Made by a program: the position numbers and the translations under genes. Of a stretch of DNA of 33,233 nucleotides, positions 18,401 to 25,109 are shown in pieces. The notes beneath the pieces are model-generated. The model was not told the DNA's origin and did no database searches. It was given only the letters and a program-made list of their open reading frames with translations. The number at the start of each line of letters is the position of its first letter. Positions within the stretch are counted from its first letter, which is position 1. Location of the stretch: assembly GCF_003712195.1 (NCBI RefSeq), contig NZ_RDSD01000033.1:1-33233 (forward strand). Reading direction: 5' to 3'. The DNA is from Proteiniphilum sp. X52. Lineage in GTDB: Bacteria; Bacteroidota; Bacteroidia; Bacteroidales; Dysgonomonadaceae.

Positions 18401-18823
18401 TCCTGTTATCGTTTTGCGATTATTTTGAGCCACTGCTGAAGAATTTGTCTTCCCACCTTCTTTGGGAGTGAGAACGATGTAATTGTTCACCATCGTATAG
18501 CATACATTTTCACCAGCTAACAATTGGTCGAGGATAGCGCTGACTGCTTTCTGGTAGGTATCTACGCTCACCCGTTTTTCAGTGTCGAGCACGGTTTTGT
18601 TATAAAAGAAACGGTAATCGGTCTGATTTTCTATTTCACGAAAAATGTCCGTGATTGTCGCATTCTGTATATTGAGGCTTACTTTCACATTTTGTGAATA
18701 AGAATTATTTGCCTGGAGACAGAAGGCCGTAATGATTAAAAGAAGAGCTGTAATTCTCATTTGTAACCATAATCGTTTAGGTACCAGAAGGTATATCTTC
18801 TTGGCTAAATTGTTTTTTTTCAT
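15407..18823 (-). CDS. SusC/RagA TonB-dependent receptor with STN signalling domain (cluster 2)
   Basis: 1138 residues from the ATG at 18823 (MKKNNLAKK); an open frame reaches 18895 but the added part is not signal-like. It has a long n-region and hydrophobic core (25-38) and an STN domain (about 45-118). A carboxypeptidase-regulatory-like domain follows (about 137-208, ITGRVTDEHGEPIIGANV), then the plug from about 212 (DEVVVVGYGVQKR, ILKDASAAIYGARAGNGVIL). The C-terminal barrel ends in LGLVLTF. It imports ligand with the SusD encoded 12 bp downstream and should signal to the FecR at 19003-19983. Compared with the cluster 1 and 3 receptors, the plug differs (SSGLPGSDQATLKIRGF), so a different ligand is likely. 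A candidate antisense RNA begins at its start codon. Confidence 0.97.
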   Translation of the reverse strand: MKKNNLAKKIYLLVPKRLWLQMRITALLLIITAFCLQANNSYSQNVKVSLNIQNATITDIFREIENQTDYRFFYNKTVLDTEKRVSVDTYQKAVSAILDQLLAGENVCYTMVNNYIVLTPKEGGKTNSSAVAQNNRKTITGRVTDEHGEPIIGANVIEKGTINGTVTDIDGNYTLSVPSGATIIFSYIGYNSLEIAWDGQPSLNVVLKEDQKMLDEVVVVGYGVQKRLNVAGSVSSIRADELVKSPVASVSNALAGKLPGLITLQSSGLPGSDQATLKIRGFDSPLVLVDGAEGDFNALDANEIESISILKDASAAIYGARAGNGVILITTKRGIDGKPKLTLNTSLTWQGITRMPKLASSGQLAEMRREGHIQGGQPEETAPYTLEEIQKFYDGGDPQYPNTDWYNLLIRPWSPQQQHNLSIRGGSDKIKYYGFIGYMQQSTFFKRSGGGYNRFNIRGNIDAKITNSLTAKMDLSTIISSREYTTRNLDANIWGDFWGTSPMYPDRFPDPTKIPYAEGGGTGGAHITTDRNLSGYSDRRSQDIRFVGELHYDFRNIKGLQAKTLVDYKQSYAKNKNFSKPVPFYQYDYAADVYTYAGAFGTTANLEYALPSNRQILYQTSLSYQNTFKAVHELNVLALFEAIDYYSDEVMAARSNFITPAIDEMLAGSTEGMTNRASTTEMGRMSWVGRLNYTYNNRYILDATFRADASAKFPPKSRWGFFPSASLAWRIDQEDFMQSFENLDALKLRLSYGASGNDDVSNFAYITGYDITGSNTGGSYIFGGKRYSGIVSKGLPNPNLTWEKLKIYNVGSDFSWWNGKFYGSLDVFYRKRTGIPADRLITLPSSFGAQLPKENLNSTNTRGFELMLATSGRKADFSWDLSTNISWARSKWDYYEEPDYEDPDQRRINRNSGQWTDRIFGYLTDGLFTSQEEIDNLGYDQDQRGNITLRPGDVKYLDVNKDGTIDWKDQVVIGNGSLSTEAGKSSVPTWMVGINPSFRYKDFDFDILFQGALGFDVIAALDSRTYEYYKNRWTEANNNRNALVPRLGGAASNGWTSDYRLVSGNYLRLKSLNIGYTLKNNILLSADVESLRIYFSGVNLFTWSYLNKYGLDPEVPSGRGGSYYPQQRNLSLGLVLTF

Positions 18824-18830
18824 ATCTTTG
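18801..18830 (+). promoter_or_regulatory. Plus-strand Bacteroidota-type promoter opposite susC2 start
   Basis: TATCTTTG at 18823-18830 is a perfect TAnnTTTG -7 box and is identical to the one opposite susC1. The -33 element is weaker: CTTG at 18800-18803, with a 19-bp spacer. It overlaps the first codon of minus-strand susC, so transcription would run antisense to the susC leader from about 18837. Confidence 0.5.
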
Positions 18831-18836
18831 TATTGC

Positions 18837-18912
18837 TGATTATATTGAACAATGAATCTGTTTGTTGTTTGATGGCAAACCGGGGAGAGTGCCACCTCTT
18901 CCCGGCTCTTTT
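18837..18912 (+). ncRNA. Candidate antisense small RNA opposite the susC2 leader
   Basis: A predicted plus-strand transcript of about 75 nt runs from the TATCTTTG promoter to a GC-rich hairpin at 18880-18905. It is complementary to the 5' leader of the cluster 2 susC mRNA. The placement matches the candidate at 10050-10161, including the -7 box within or a few bases from the susC ATG. Sequence after the -7 box is also partly alike (GTATT..TGAT). Ends are inferred; the leader hairpin could instead serve the susC mRNA itself. Confidence 0.42.
18880..18912 (+). terminator. GC-rich hairpin, likely plus-strand terminator
   Basis: CCGGGGAGAG (18880-18889) pairs with CTCTTCCCGG (18896-18905), ten pairs including one G-U, around loop TGCCAC. 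It is followed by CTCTTTTGGTTATTC on the plus strand, a moderate T-rich tail. On the minus strand the tail is not T-rich enough, so plus-strand termination is the better reading. Confidence 0.5.
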
Positions 18913-19002
18913 GGTTATTCTTTATGTTTCATAGGCCGTCCCTCCCTGTTTTTTAATTTGTAGCATATTAGATTCTCATAGTCGAATTTTAGTAATCTCC
19001 CG

Positions 19003-19983
19003 CTATTTCACATATACGATATTCCCCTTTATCTCATATTTCACCGGCGTACTTGTACTGATTACTTTCATAATTGTTTCCACCGATTCGTAATTGCGAA
19101 AAGATCCTCCAAAAGAATGCTCGCGCACATTATCGTTTTCAAAGACAAACTGAATATTAAAATTCCTTTCTAACCGTTTGGCCAGTTCTTCAAAGGTTAT
19201 ATTATCAAATACCAGTTCTCCTTCACGCCATGATGACAGCCTGTTTACATCCACTTTAGTGCGAGTGTGTTTCCCGGATTCCTTGTTAAAGATGAATACC
19301 TGCCCCGGTAATAATTGCTCGGAAAGGTTTTCATGCTCAATAGTAACTCCTCCTTCAAGTAGAGCGATACTTGTTTCGTCGTCATCATCGAAAGAATATA
19401 CATTGAATGATGTGCCGATGACTCTGTAGGTGAACTTATCCGCATGGACTAAAAAAGGTTTGAGAGTATCTGTACGCACTTCAAAATAACCTTCTCCTTT
19501 TAAATGGACTTGCCTGTCAATGTTGCCATAATTCTTATCATAAGCTATTGAACTACATGTGTTGATCCATATTTTCGATCCATCGGGTAGACTTATTTTG
19601 GTTCGTTCGCCAATTCCCGTCTCTATAATTGTGGGATTAAAAATATTATTTTCATCCTGTCTGGTAAGATAAAAGATAGCCTGAAAGCAAATAAACCCTA
19701 AGGTAAACACAGCCGCATACCGCAAAAAAGGAGTGAAATACCGCGATATACCTGTTTTATTGTTTTTGTTTATAATCTGTTTTTCAAAATTTTTCCATTG
19801 TTGATCGACCCTGCTGTTGCGAAGACTGATGCCTGCCTTTCCCAGGTCATGGGCATCTTTCAACGATCTAAAATATTGCCGGTTCACTTCACTTTCCTCC
19901 AGCCATTTTAACAGAAGTTCCTGTTCTTCAGGGGATGAAGTTTTGTGGAGATAGCGGAGGATAATATTGTCAATTTTTCCCAT
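19003..19983 (-). CDS. FecR-family anti-sigma factor (cluster 2)
   Basis: 326 residues from the ATG at 19983 (MGKIDNIILRYL), the typical FecR opening. The N-terminal cytoplasmic helices include TSSPEEQELLLKWLEES. One membrane span follows near residues 88-106 (AAVFTLGFICFQAIFYL). The periplasmic FecR domain shows ISLPDGSKIWINTCSS, VHLKGEGYFEVRTD, and FLVHADKFTYRVIGTSFNVY. The C-terminal DUF4974-type domain contains FEELAKRLERNFNIQFVFE and ends in GNIVYVK. It relays the STN signal of the cluster 2 SusC to the sigma factor encoded just upstream (20122-20658, gap about 138 bp). Confidence 0.95.
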   Translation of the reverse strand: MGKIDNIILRYLHKTSSPEEQELLLKWLEESEVNRQYFRSLKDAHDLGKAGISLRNSRVDQQWKNFEKQIINKNNKTGISRYFTPFLRYAAVFTLGFICFQAIFYLTRQDENNIFNPTIIETGIGERTKISLPDGSKIWINTCSSIAYDKNYGNIDRQVHLKGEGYFEVRTDTLKPFLVHADKFTYRVIGTSFNVYSFDDDDETSIALLEGGVTIEHENLSEQLLPGQVFIFNKESGKHTRTKVDVNRLSSWREGELVFDNITFEELAKRLERNFNIQFVFENDNVREHSFGGSFRNYESVETIMKVISTSTPVKYEIKGNIVYVK

Positions 19984-20121
19984 TGTATGCAATGCTTTAT
20001 ATTATGACGCATAAAATGACGGCACTACTTAGAGAAAATTGGTAAAAATGAAATGAAATGATAAAACTTTTTAATGATGGAGGGAAGGGAAGGCTAATAT
20101 GGGCAGGGGAAGTGCCGCATT

Positions 20122-20658
20122 TTAAATAAAAAAGCAAAAGAAGGGAAGATAGTCTTTTAAGCCGATTCTTATCACTTTGAGTGCATGGTAAATTTGGGCT
20201 TCTACTGTTCGCACACTGATTCCTAACCGGTCCGCAATTTCTTGGTTTTTTAGCCCTTCCTGCCGGCTCATAATAAATATTTTCCGGCATTTAGCCGGCA
20301 GTTTTTCAATGTATTCCTGAAGTAGTACGCTGACTTCTTTCATGTAAATATCCGTTAAAGGATCAGGTGTGTCAGGGTGGAATTCAAATTCTTTAATCTT
20401 TAACCGGACAGATTCGGCAAATTTCGACTGTAATCTCAAGGTGCGGAAATGAGAGATACAGCGGTTTTTAACAGCTACGATCATATACTTCTCATAGGAG
20501 CCGTTGATAGTTTCATAGTTTTCCCAAAGTTGAACCAGGCATTCCTGCACGATATCCCTTGCCAACTCTTCATCTTCCACGTACTTGCAACAATATGCAA
20601 AAAGGCCTGGTTGAAGCCTTCGGAATAATGACTCGAAATGTTGTATGTCTTTTCTCAT
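20122..20658 (-). CDS. ECF RNA polymerase sigma factor, FecI-like (cluster 2)
   Basis: 178 residues from the ATG at 20658 (MRKDIQHFESLF), preceded by GGTGGA at a suitable distance. Region 2: LFRRLQPGLFAYCCKYVEDE, ARDIVQECLVQLWENYETI and YEKYMIVAVKNRCISHFR. Region 4: LPAKCRKIFIMSRQEGLKNQ followed by ADRLGISVRTVEAQIYHAL. The hydrophobic tail LPFFCFFI is common in this family. It pairs with the FecR downstream and should transcribe cluster 2. It is clearly divergent from the cluster 1 sigma factor, so the two clusters are probably switched separately. Confidence 0.95.
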   Translation of the reverse strand: MRKDIQHFESLFRRLQPGLFAYCCKYVEDEELARDIVQECLVQLWENYETINGSYEKYMIVAVKNRCISHFRTLRLQSKFAESVRLKIKEFEFHPDTPDPLTDIYMKEVSVLLQEYIEKLPAKCRKIFIMSRQEGLKNQEIADRLGISVRTVEAQIYHALKVIRIGLKDYLPFFCFFI

Positions 20659-20675
20659 TTTTATATCCACCAAGG

Positions 20676-20683
20676 CAAAGATA
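20676..20683 (-). promoter_or_regulatory. Possible -7 box for the cluster 2 sigma gene
   Basis: On the minus strand this reads TATCTTTG, a perfect TAnnTTTG box, 18 bp before the sigma ATG. No TTTG is seen at the expected -33 spacing. The predicted leader would be only about ten bases. It is suggestive only. Confidence 0.35.
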
Positions 20684-21369
20684 AATTAGATTTATCTATT
20701 ACAGTAGGATATCTTCAATAAACCAGATTTATCATTGGAACACCTGTGACTTAAGTCGGGTGTTAACTGTCCTGACAAAAAATAATGAAATCCCCTTCTT
20801 ATTCGCCGCGCCTTTCACAACTGTTTGTGTTAGATATATTGATTGAAAGGTGATTATGATTTGCGGGACTTGGGTCATCATGACAGCGGCAGGCAACTCG
20901 CGAGAAGCAGATACGAGGTTCTCAAATACTAAGCATCTCGTTGACCGATAATACGCATCTTCGAGAACTCTTTGACACAACTAAATTTCAAAATGACAAA
21001 GAACGGTTTGGGGCTTAATACCTCGTCATAAAAGGTTTCCAGCATCGCTTGCTGCGAATTGTTGTCCATGGAATGTTGAGGCATTTCATCACATAGCAGA
21101 GTCTCCCCGTACAGGGAGCCGCTCCATTGCGGCGTGATATAATCGATCATATACCGTCCCTGTGCGAGAATTTCTCATTCATTGTTGTTTATAAGATTTT
21201 TAATATAATCTCCCAGCATTCAGTTTGCAGGTATCAATGGGGAAATATTGGGGAAACACCTGGTGGTGAAATATTACCCAAAGCAAAAGTGGAAGAAAAA
21301 GAAATCGTTTCATACAGCAATTTAGTCATTTGTTGGCCATCGCGTGTGGGTGGCGGGCACATAAGTTCT
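20684..21369. other. Unassigned stretch between clusters 2 and 3, possibly decayed coding DNA
   Basis: No intact gene is supported. Two overlapping minus-strand frames look partly protein-like: 20929-21150 (for example SGSLYGETLLCDEMPQHSMD) and 20732-20980 (for example LVFENLVSASRELPAAVMM). They might be one gene split by a frameshift near 20950-20980, but I do not recognise the product. Positions 21175-21199 match 276-300 in 24 of 25 bases (the glycosyltransferase start region), hinting at a shared or duplicated remnant. The last 60 bp before 21370 show no clear terminator for the phosphodiester glycosidase gene. Confidence 0.4.
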
Positions 21370-23640
21370 TTAATTTTTTACGGTAACCATAATCCCGTTG
21401 GCGACAGCTCGTTCCGATCCGTCCGAGGGTTTGTTTTTCACTTCACCGTTGACCACCATGCAGGATGAACCGCCGCCGTCGAGGTTGACACCGGTATATG
21501 CCCCCAGTGCTTTCAATATTTCGGCGACTTGTCCTGTTGTGGCACCGACGGAATAGTTGTTTTGTCGTCCGTCCACCACGATCAGATAGATTTTTTTTCT
21601 ATCTTTAGAATAGCCGATGGCCGTGCGGGGATGAGCTTCATTCCATGTGTTGGACGGATTTCCGTTTTGGAGGATCACCTCTTGATAGCCTACGATGTTC
21701 GGATGCTTGTCCTCTATTGGTTGTCCGTTGAGCTGAATGTTCATCACAACGCGGATCTCGTCGCCTATATTGAGTTGATTGAGAAAGATTTTCGAGTCGT
21801 TCTCGGGAAAGGAAGCCGAGATTTTCATATTTCGGATAAGTACATGATGCCCGCTCTTGTTACCTATATCCAGTCGAAGGGTATGTCCTGTCTTTCCCCA
21901 ACGGTGATTCGATATGGCGGATTGCAGGTCATGCGTGAAAGATTTCCATTTATTTTCATCGACGGGATCGATCCCAGTCCGCGTCAGGTGTAAATTCTCA
22001 CCTGTAGATACTCCGGCGGCGGCAGATGGTGTGCCGTAGAAAATCTGCATATTGGCAATATCACTCGCGCTTTGGTATTCAAATGAAAATTCGGCTTTTA
22101 TGCTACTGCCCACGCTCGATGTCAACGGTGTGGTATAGGAGTTCGGGTCTCCATCGGTAGTTTTGAGTTCCCAATAGGATTGTTTGTCTTCTACGGTCAT
22201 GTCGTTGGCCGGATAAGGAGTGTTGGCCAACTTTAGGAGCTGGGTCCCATTGCCGAAAGAATTGCCCACGAGTATAGCGCCCTGCCCGTTAAAATCTTTT
22301 CCTTTGTAAGGACTCTCCGCGGGAATCGTTGTCTCAACATCATAATCTATTCCTGTCACGGTAAATTCCATCAGGTCATTTACACGCCAGCCTCCTTTGG
22401 GATGAGATAATGACACCATGGTGCTGGTGTAAGGCGACCAGGCAAATGCCGAATCGGTAGGGTAGGAGTTGGCCAGATTATTGAACAACACCAATTCTCC
22501 CGCGCCGGCATATCCGTTCACTTCGGTTAGAGGGAAACTCTTATTTCCCGAAGAGACCGTTCCCGAAAAATTCACATTTGGGCTGATTTCGGGCAGCCCG
22601 TTGTCGCGAATGATGATTCCGTTATTCCAGGAAAAGGGAGTCTGGACGACCATGCCGTTGTAAATCTCCGCGCCCAGAGGACGATTGTTGATATAAGCGT
22701 ATCCCGTGTTGTTACTGTTTGATAGAAGAAAGAAATCGGCATTGATAACGGCAACCGGATGTTTTCCCGATGCCGAATACTTATCGTGTAAGCGCTTGTA
22801 CATGGCCGTTGGTCTTTCTATGTTACCCCAGGTGGCTTGCGAGGCGGGAGTTACTTCGATACCGTTTCCGGGATAGGATAGGTCCACTTCGAGGGTGTTC
22901 ACCACAAGTCCTTTCCCCAAGGTGCCAAAGCCGTTGGTGAATTCGGGTAGTGAAAATTTCAACCATTGGATGCCTTCTGATATTATTTCGTAGTTTAATG
23001 TGTCGGCACTATATGTATGATTTCCTATTTTAATTTTGAGGGTTTGGCTTACCGAAACAGGAATCTTTTTTTCAATATCGCCCGATTTTACGGTAACGAA
23101 AGTGGATCCTTTTGATATCCCTTTTACGATTCCGTATGAATTGACCGTCGCAATCTCTTCGTTTTCGGAATTCCATACGAAGAGGGTTCCTGTGGCGTTT
23201 TTCGGTTCAGGTGTGGCGGTGATTTGTCGCGTTTCGTCCACCTCGATGGTGACAGATTCGGGGGAGACGGAAATGTTGGTGAGCGGCACATGGATGGTGT
23301 TTACCGTAACGGGAATAATCTTATGGATACTCTTATTTATCCTGGCACTGACAATGATGTCTGTTTCCCCCGAGGATAAGGCTTTTACCATGCCCGAGGA
23401 TGAGACGGAGGCTACCTGGCTGTTCCGAGACTCCCATTTGAAAGGCATTTCGTCTGGATTGGCTTTTTCAGGAACCGGTTGGGCTTGGATTTGCCGGGCC
23501 TCGCCCACAACTAAGCTCAGCTTGTCGGGCGTGACATTTATATCCGTTAATGCAATGGCATTTCCGGAGTCATCTTTGCAACTTGTGATTATTATGGCCA
23601 GAATCGAAATAAAAAACGGCGTGAATGTTTTAAAACACAT
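21370..23640 (-). CDS. BIG2-containing phosphodiester glycosidase (NAGPA family) lipoprotein
   Basis: A 756-residue lipoprotein: the leader ends IIITSC (C21). Two bacterial Ig-like (BIG2) domains follow at about 31-113 and 120-198. The NAGPA-type domain then has its first part at about 200-470 (HPVAVINADFFLLSN, YNGMVVQTPFSWNNG, GQGAILVGNS) and its second at about 613-756 (HPRTAIGYSKD, IVVDGRQ, NLDGGGSSCMV, ERAVANGIMV). The family is named for the mammalian enzyme that removes GlcNAc from GlcNAc-1-phospho-6-mannose; bacterial members are thought to cut sugar-1-phosphodiesters. Between the two parts lies an inserted beta-rich segment (about 480-610) resembling a carbohydrate-binding sandwich. 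It is the last gene of cluster 3, 215 bp after the DUF4998-type gene. It probably acts at the cell surface. Confidence 0.88.
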   Translation of the reverse strand: MCFKTFTPFFISILAIIITSCKDDSGNAIALTDINVTPDKLSLVVGEARQIQAQPVPEKANPDEMPFKWESRNSQVASVSSSGMVKALSSGETDIIVSARINKSIHKIIPVTVNTIHVPLTNISVSPESVTIEVDETRQITATPEPKNATGTLFVWNSENEEIATVNSYGIVKGISKGSTFVTVKSGDIEKKIPVSVSQTLKIKIGNHTYSADTLNYEIISEGIQWLKFSLPEFTNGFGTLGKGLVVNTLEVDLSYPGNGIEVTPASQATWGNIERPTAMYKRLHDKYSASGKHPVAVINADFFLLSNSNNTGYAYINNRPLGAEIYNGMVVQTPFSWNNGIIIRDNGLPEISPNVNFSGTVSSGNKSFPLTEVNGYAGAGELVLFNNLANSYPTDSAFAWSPYTSTMVSLSHPKGGWRVNDLMEFTVTGIDYDVETTIPAESPYKGKDFNGQGAILVGNSFGNGTQLLKLANTPYPANDMTVEDKQSYWELKTTDGDPNSYTTPLTSSVGSSIKAEFSFEYQSASDIANMQIFYGTPSAAAGVSTGENLHLTRTGIDPVDENKWKSFTHDLQSAISNHRWGKTGHTLRLDIGNKSGHHVLIRNMKISASFPENDSKIFLNQLNIGDEIRVVMNIQLNGQPIEDKHPNIVGYQEVILQNGNPSNTWNEAHPRTAIGYSKDRKKIYLIVVDGRQNNYSVGATTGQVAEILKALGAYTGVNLDGGGSSCMVVNGEVKNKPSDGSERAVANGIMVTVKN

Positions 23641-23798
23641 AATTAGATTGTTTTAGTGGGTAAGATATTTCCCTCAGAAGTCTGTTCGTGCGGGTTTTAT
23701 TCCATATGGAAAAATGCTGTCAGTTCCCCTCGATCTCTCCCCCGTCGTTTCTCCATAAGGAAAGGTCAATTTAGACACTAGAAACGGTAAGAATAGAC

Positions 23799-23829
23799 AA
23801 CCTAACAGGTTTTTAAAACCTGTTAGGTT
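23799..23829. terminator. Perfect 15-bp inverted repeat, possible terminator
   Basis: AACCTAACAGGTTTT (23799-23813) and its exact complement (23815-23829) are separated by one T. The repeat lies 27 bp past the stop of the DUF4998-type gene and before the phosphodiester glycosidase gene. There is no strong T-run beyond the arms on either strand, though the stem itself has T/A runs at its tip. It may be a two-way terminator or an mRNA-stabilising hairpin. It may equally be a dispersed Bacteroidota palindromic repeat. Confidence 0.5.
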
Positions 23830-23855
23830 AGTTCTTTCTTTGAAGAGATAATGTT

Positions 23856-25085
23856 TTATTTTACCAATGTTCCCCAAAAACTGATTTCGGCAAGTAATAT
23901 GCGTGGGGTTTGGGCAGTATTGAAATTTTCGAGGCTCCTGAATCTAATATACCTCACCGTGGCAGAAGGGTCGACATTTTCACTCGGTATGAATTCAAAG
24001 TCTAACCCCCTGTCGGAAAGAGCTATGTCTTCCGCGGTGGGAGCTTGCCAAGGATTTTTACTTCCATTCCCTGATGGTTGGACACATTCAAAGCTACCCA
24101 ACAGCGTCCAGGTGTCATCCAAACTTCCATCCGGATTTGGATCCAGGGATCCGTAAATCTCAAATAACCTTGGCATGCCTTTATTCCAACGATCGTCATT
24201 ATGGTTACGCGGCCAAAGCTTCATCCGGCTTAGTTTTGCTTTTATGCCCATATCCCAAGTAAATGTACAGGGAACGGAGGTGACTCCATCCGAATGCATG
24301 AAATTGGTGGTGTTTCCGTCCCAAAAACGAGATAAGGGATAACTCTTGTTTATGCCCATGTCGCCAGGCAACGTTTTCGCCACCCAGGTGGTTTTGGGAA
24401 TAAATGTGACCGGATCAATCATTTTCTCGACCGTTATTGCAGGGAACAGATCTATTGCCAGCGAGTCTGGTTTGTGCATGGTGCTGTAGTATAACGGTTT
24501 ATCTAAGTCAAAGTATGGGATCAGAGTCTCAGTTTCAGATGGATCAACATCCATGGTCTGATTGTCGCCATTCGTGTCTTTCCAACTTAGGGAGATGCCT
24601 ACTTCTGTGTTTTCGGCTATTCCCCAGTTCAGGGTGAGATCCTGTCCATCATAATAAGTGCTTTTTAGCAAACGGTTTGTCAGCATGCCTTTGTAATTAT
24701 CACCATACACCGTACCCAACACTTCAATGGGAATCGACATGTTTCCTTCCTCGTCATAAGTGTGAATCATAAATGAGTAGGTGTTTTCCGGGATCGGGTC
24801 AATGATATGGCTGACAGTATCCATGTTCGCGGCTACGGACAGCTCTACGGAATCGGTGTAATTATTCCAGAATATTTTTGCTTTCTGCACTCTGGGATCG
24901 GTACCTCTCAACCACGATATTTTGATACGCTTATCGCCGGGATACGCAATCGGATCCTGTGCCGGACCCGGATATGTCAATCCGTTCGGGACGACATAAT
25001 CCTTATAAATGTCCGTCTGGCTGTCGCATGAGGAAAATCCCACCATGATCCCAATAAAGATGACAAATATTGTATTCTTCATCAT
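23856..25085 (-). CDS. DUF4998-type lipoprotein with C-terminal discoidin-like domain
   Basis: 409 residues; the leader ends GFSSC (C20). The N-terminal half starts TDIYKDYVVPNGLTYPG and continues with KRIKISWLRGTDPRVQKAKI and IPENTYSFMIHTYDEEGN, the pattern of the DUF4998 fibronectin-like family. From about residue 230 a beta-sandwich resembling F5/8 type C (discoidin) domains follows. It contains TFTWDMGIKAKLSRMKLWPR, DDRWNKGMPRLFEIYGSLDP and VRYIRFRSLENF, and ends in EISFWGTLVK. That domain is clearly paralogous to the C-terminus of the neighbouring 25110-26318 product. It is probably a surface glycan-binding protein; no catalytic residues are visible. It starts 24 bp after that neighbour. 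Confidence 0.85.
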   Translation of the reverse strand: MMKNTIFVIFIGIMVGFSSCDSQTDIYKDYVVPNGLTYPGPAQDPIAYPGDKRIKISWLRGTDPRVQKAKIFWNNYTDSVELSVAANMDTVSHIIDPIPENTYSFMIHTYDEEGNMSIPIEVLGTVYGDNYKGMLTNRLLKSTYYDGQDLTLNWGIAENTEVGISLSWKDTNGDNQTMDVDPSETETLIPYFDLDKPLYYSTMHKPDSLAIDLFPAITVEKMIDPVTFIPKTTWVAKTLPGDMGINKSYPLSRFWDGNTTNFMHSDGVTSVPCTFTWDMGIKAKLSRMKLWPRNHNDDRWNKGMPRLFEIYGSLDPNPDGSLDDTWTLLGSFECVQPSGNGSKNPWQAPTAEDIALSDRGLDFEFIPSENVDPSATVRYIRFRSLENFNTAQTPRILLAEISFWGTLVK

Positions 25086-25109
25086 AAAATGTTTTTTAAT
25101 GGTTTAACC

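Noticed and set aside
23036-23656. Plus-strand 206-codon frame opposite the BIG2 domains
   Set aside because: It is the longest antisense frame, but it mirrors the repetitive beta-strand coding of the BIG2 domains and has no start signals or recognisable motifs.
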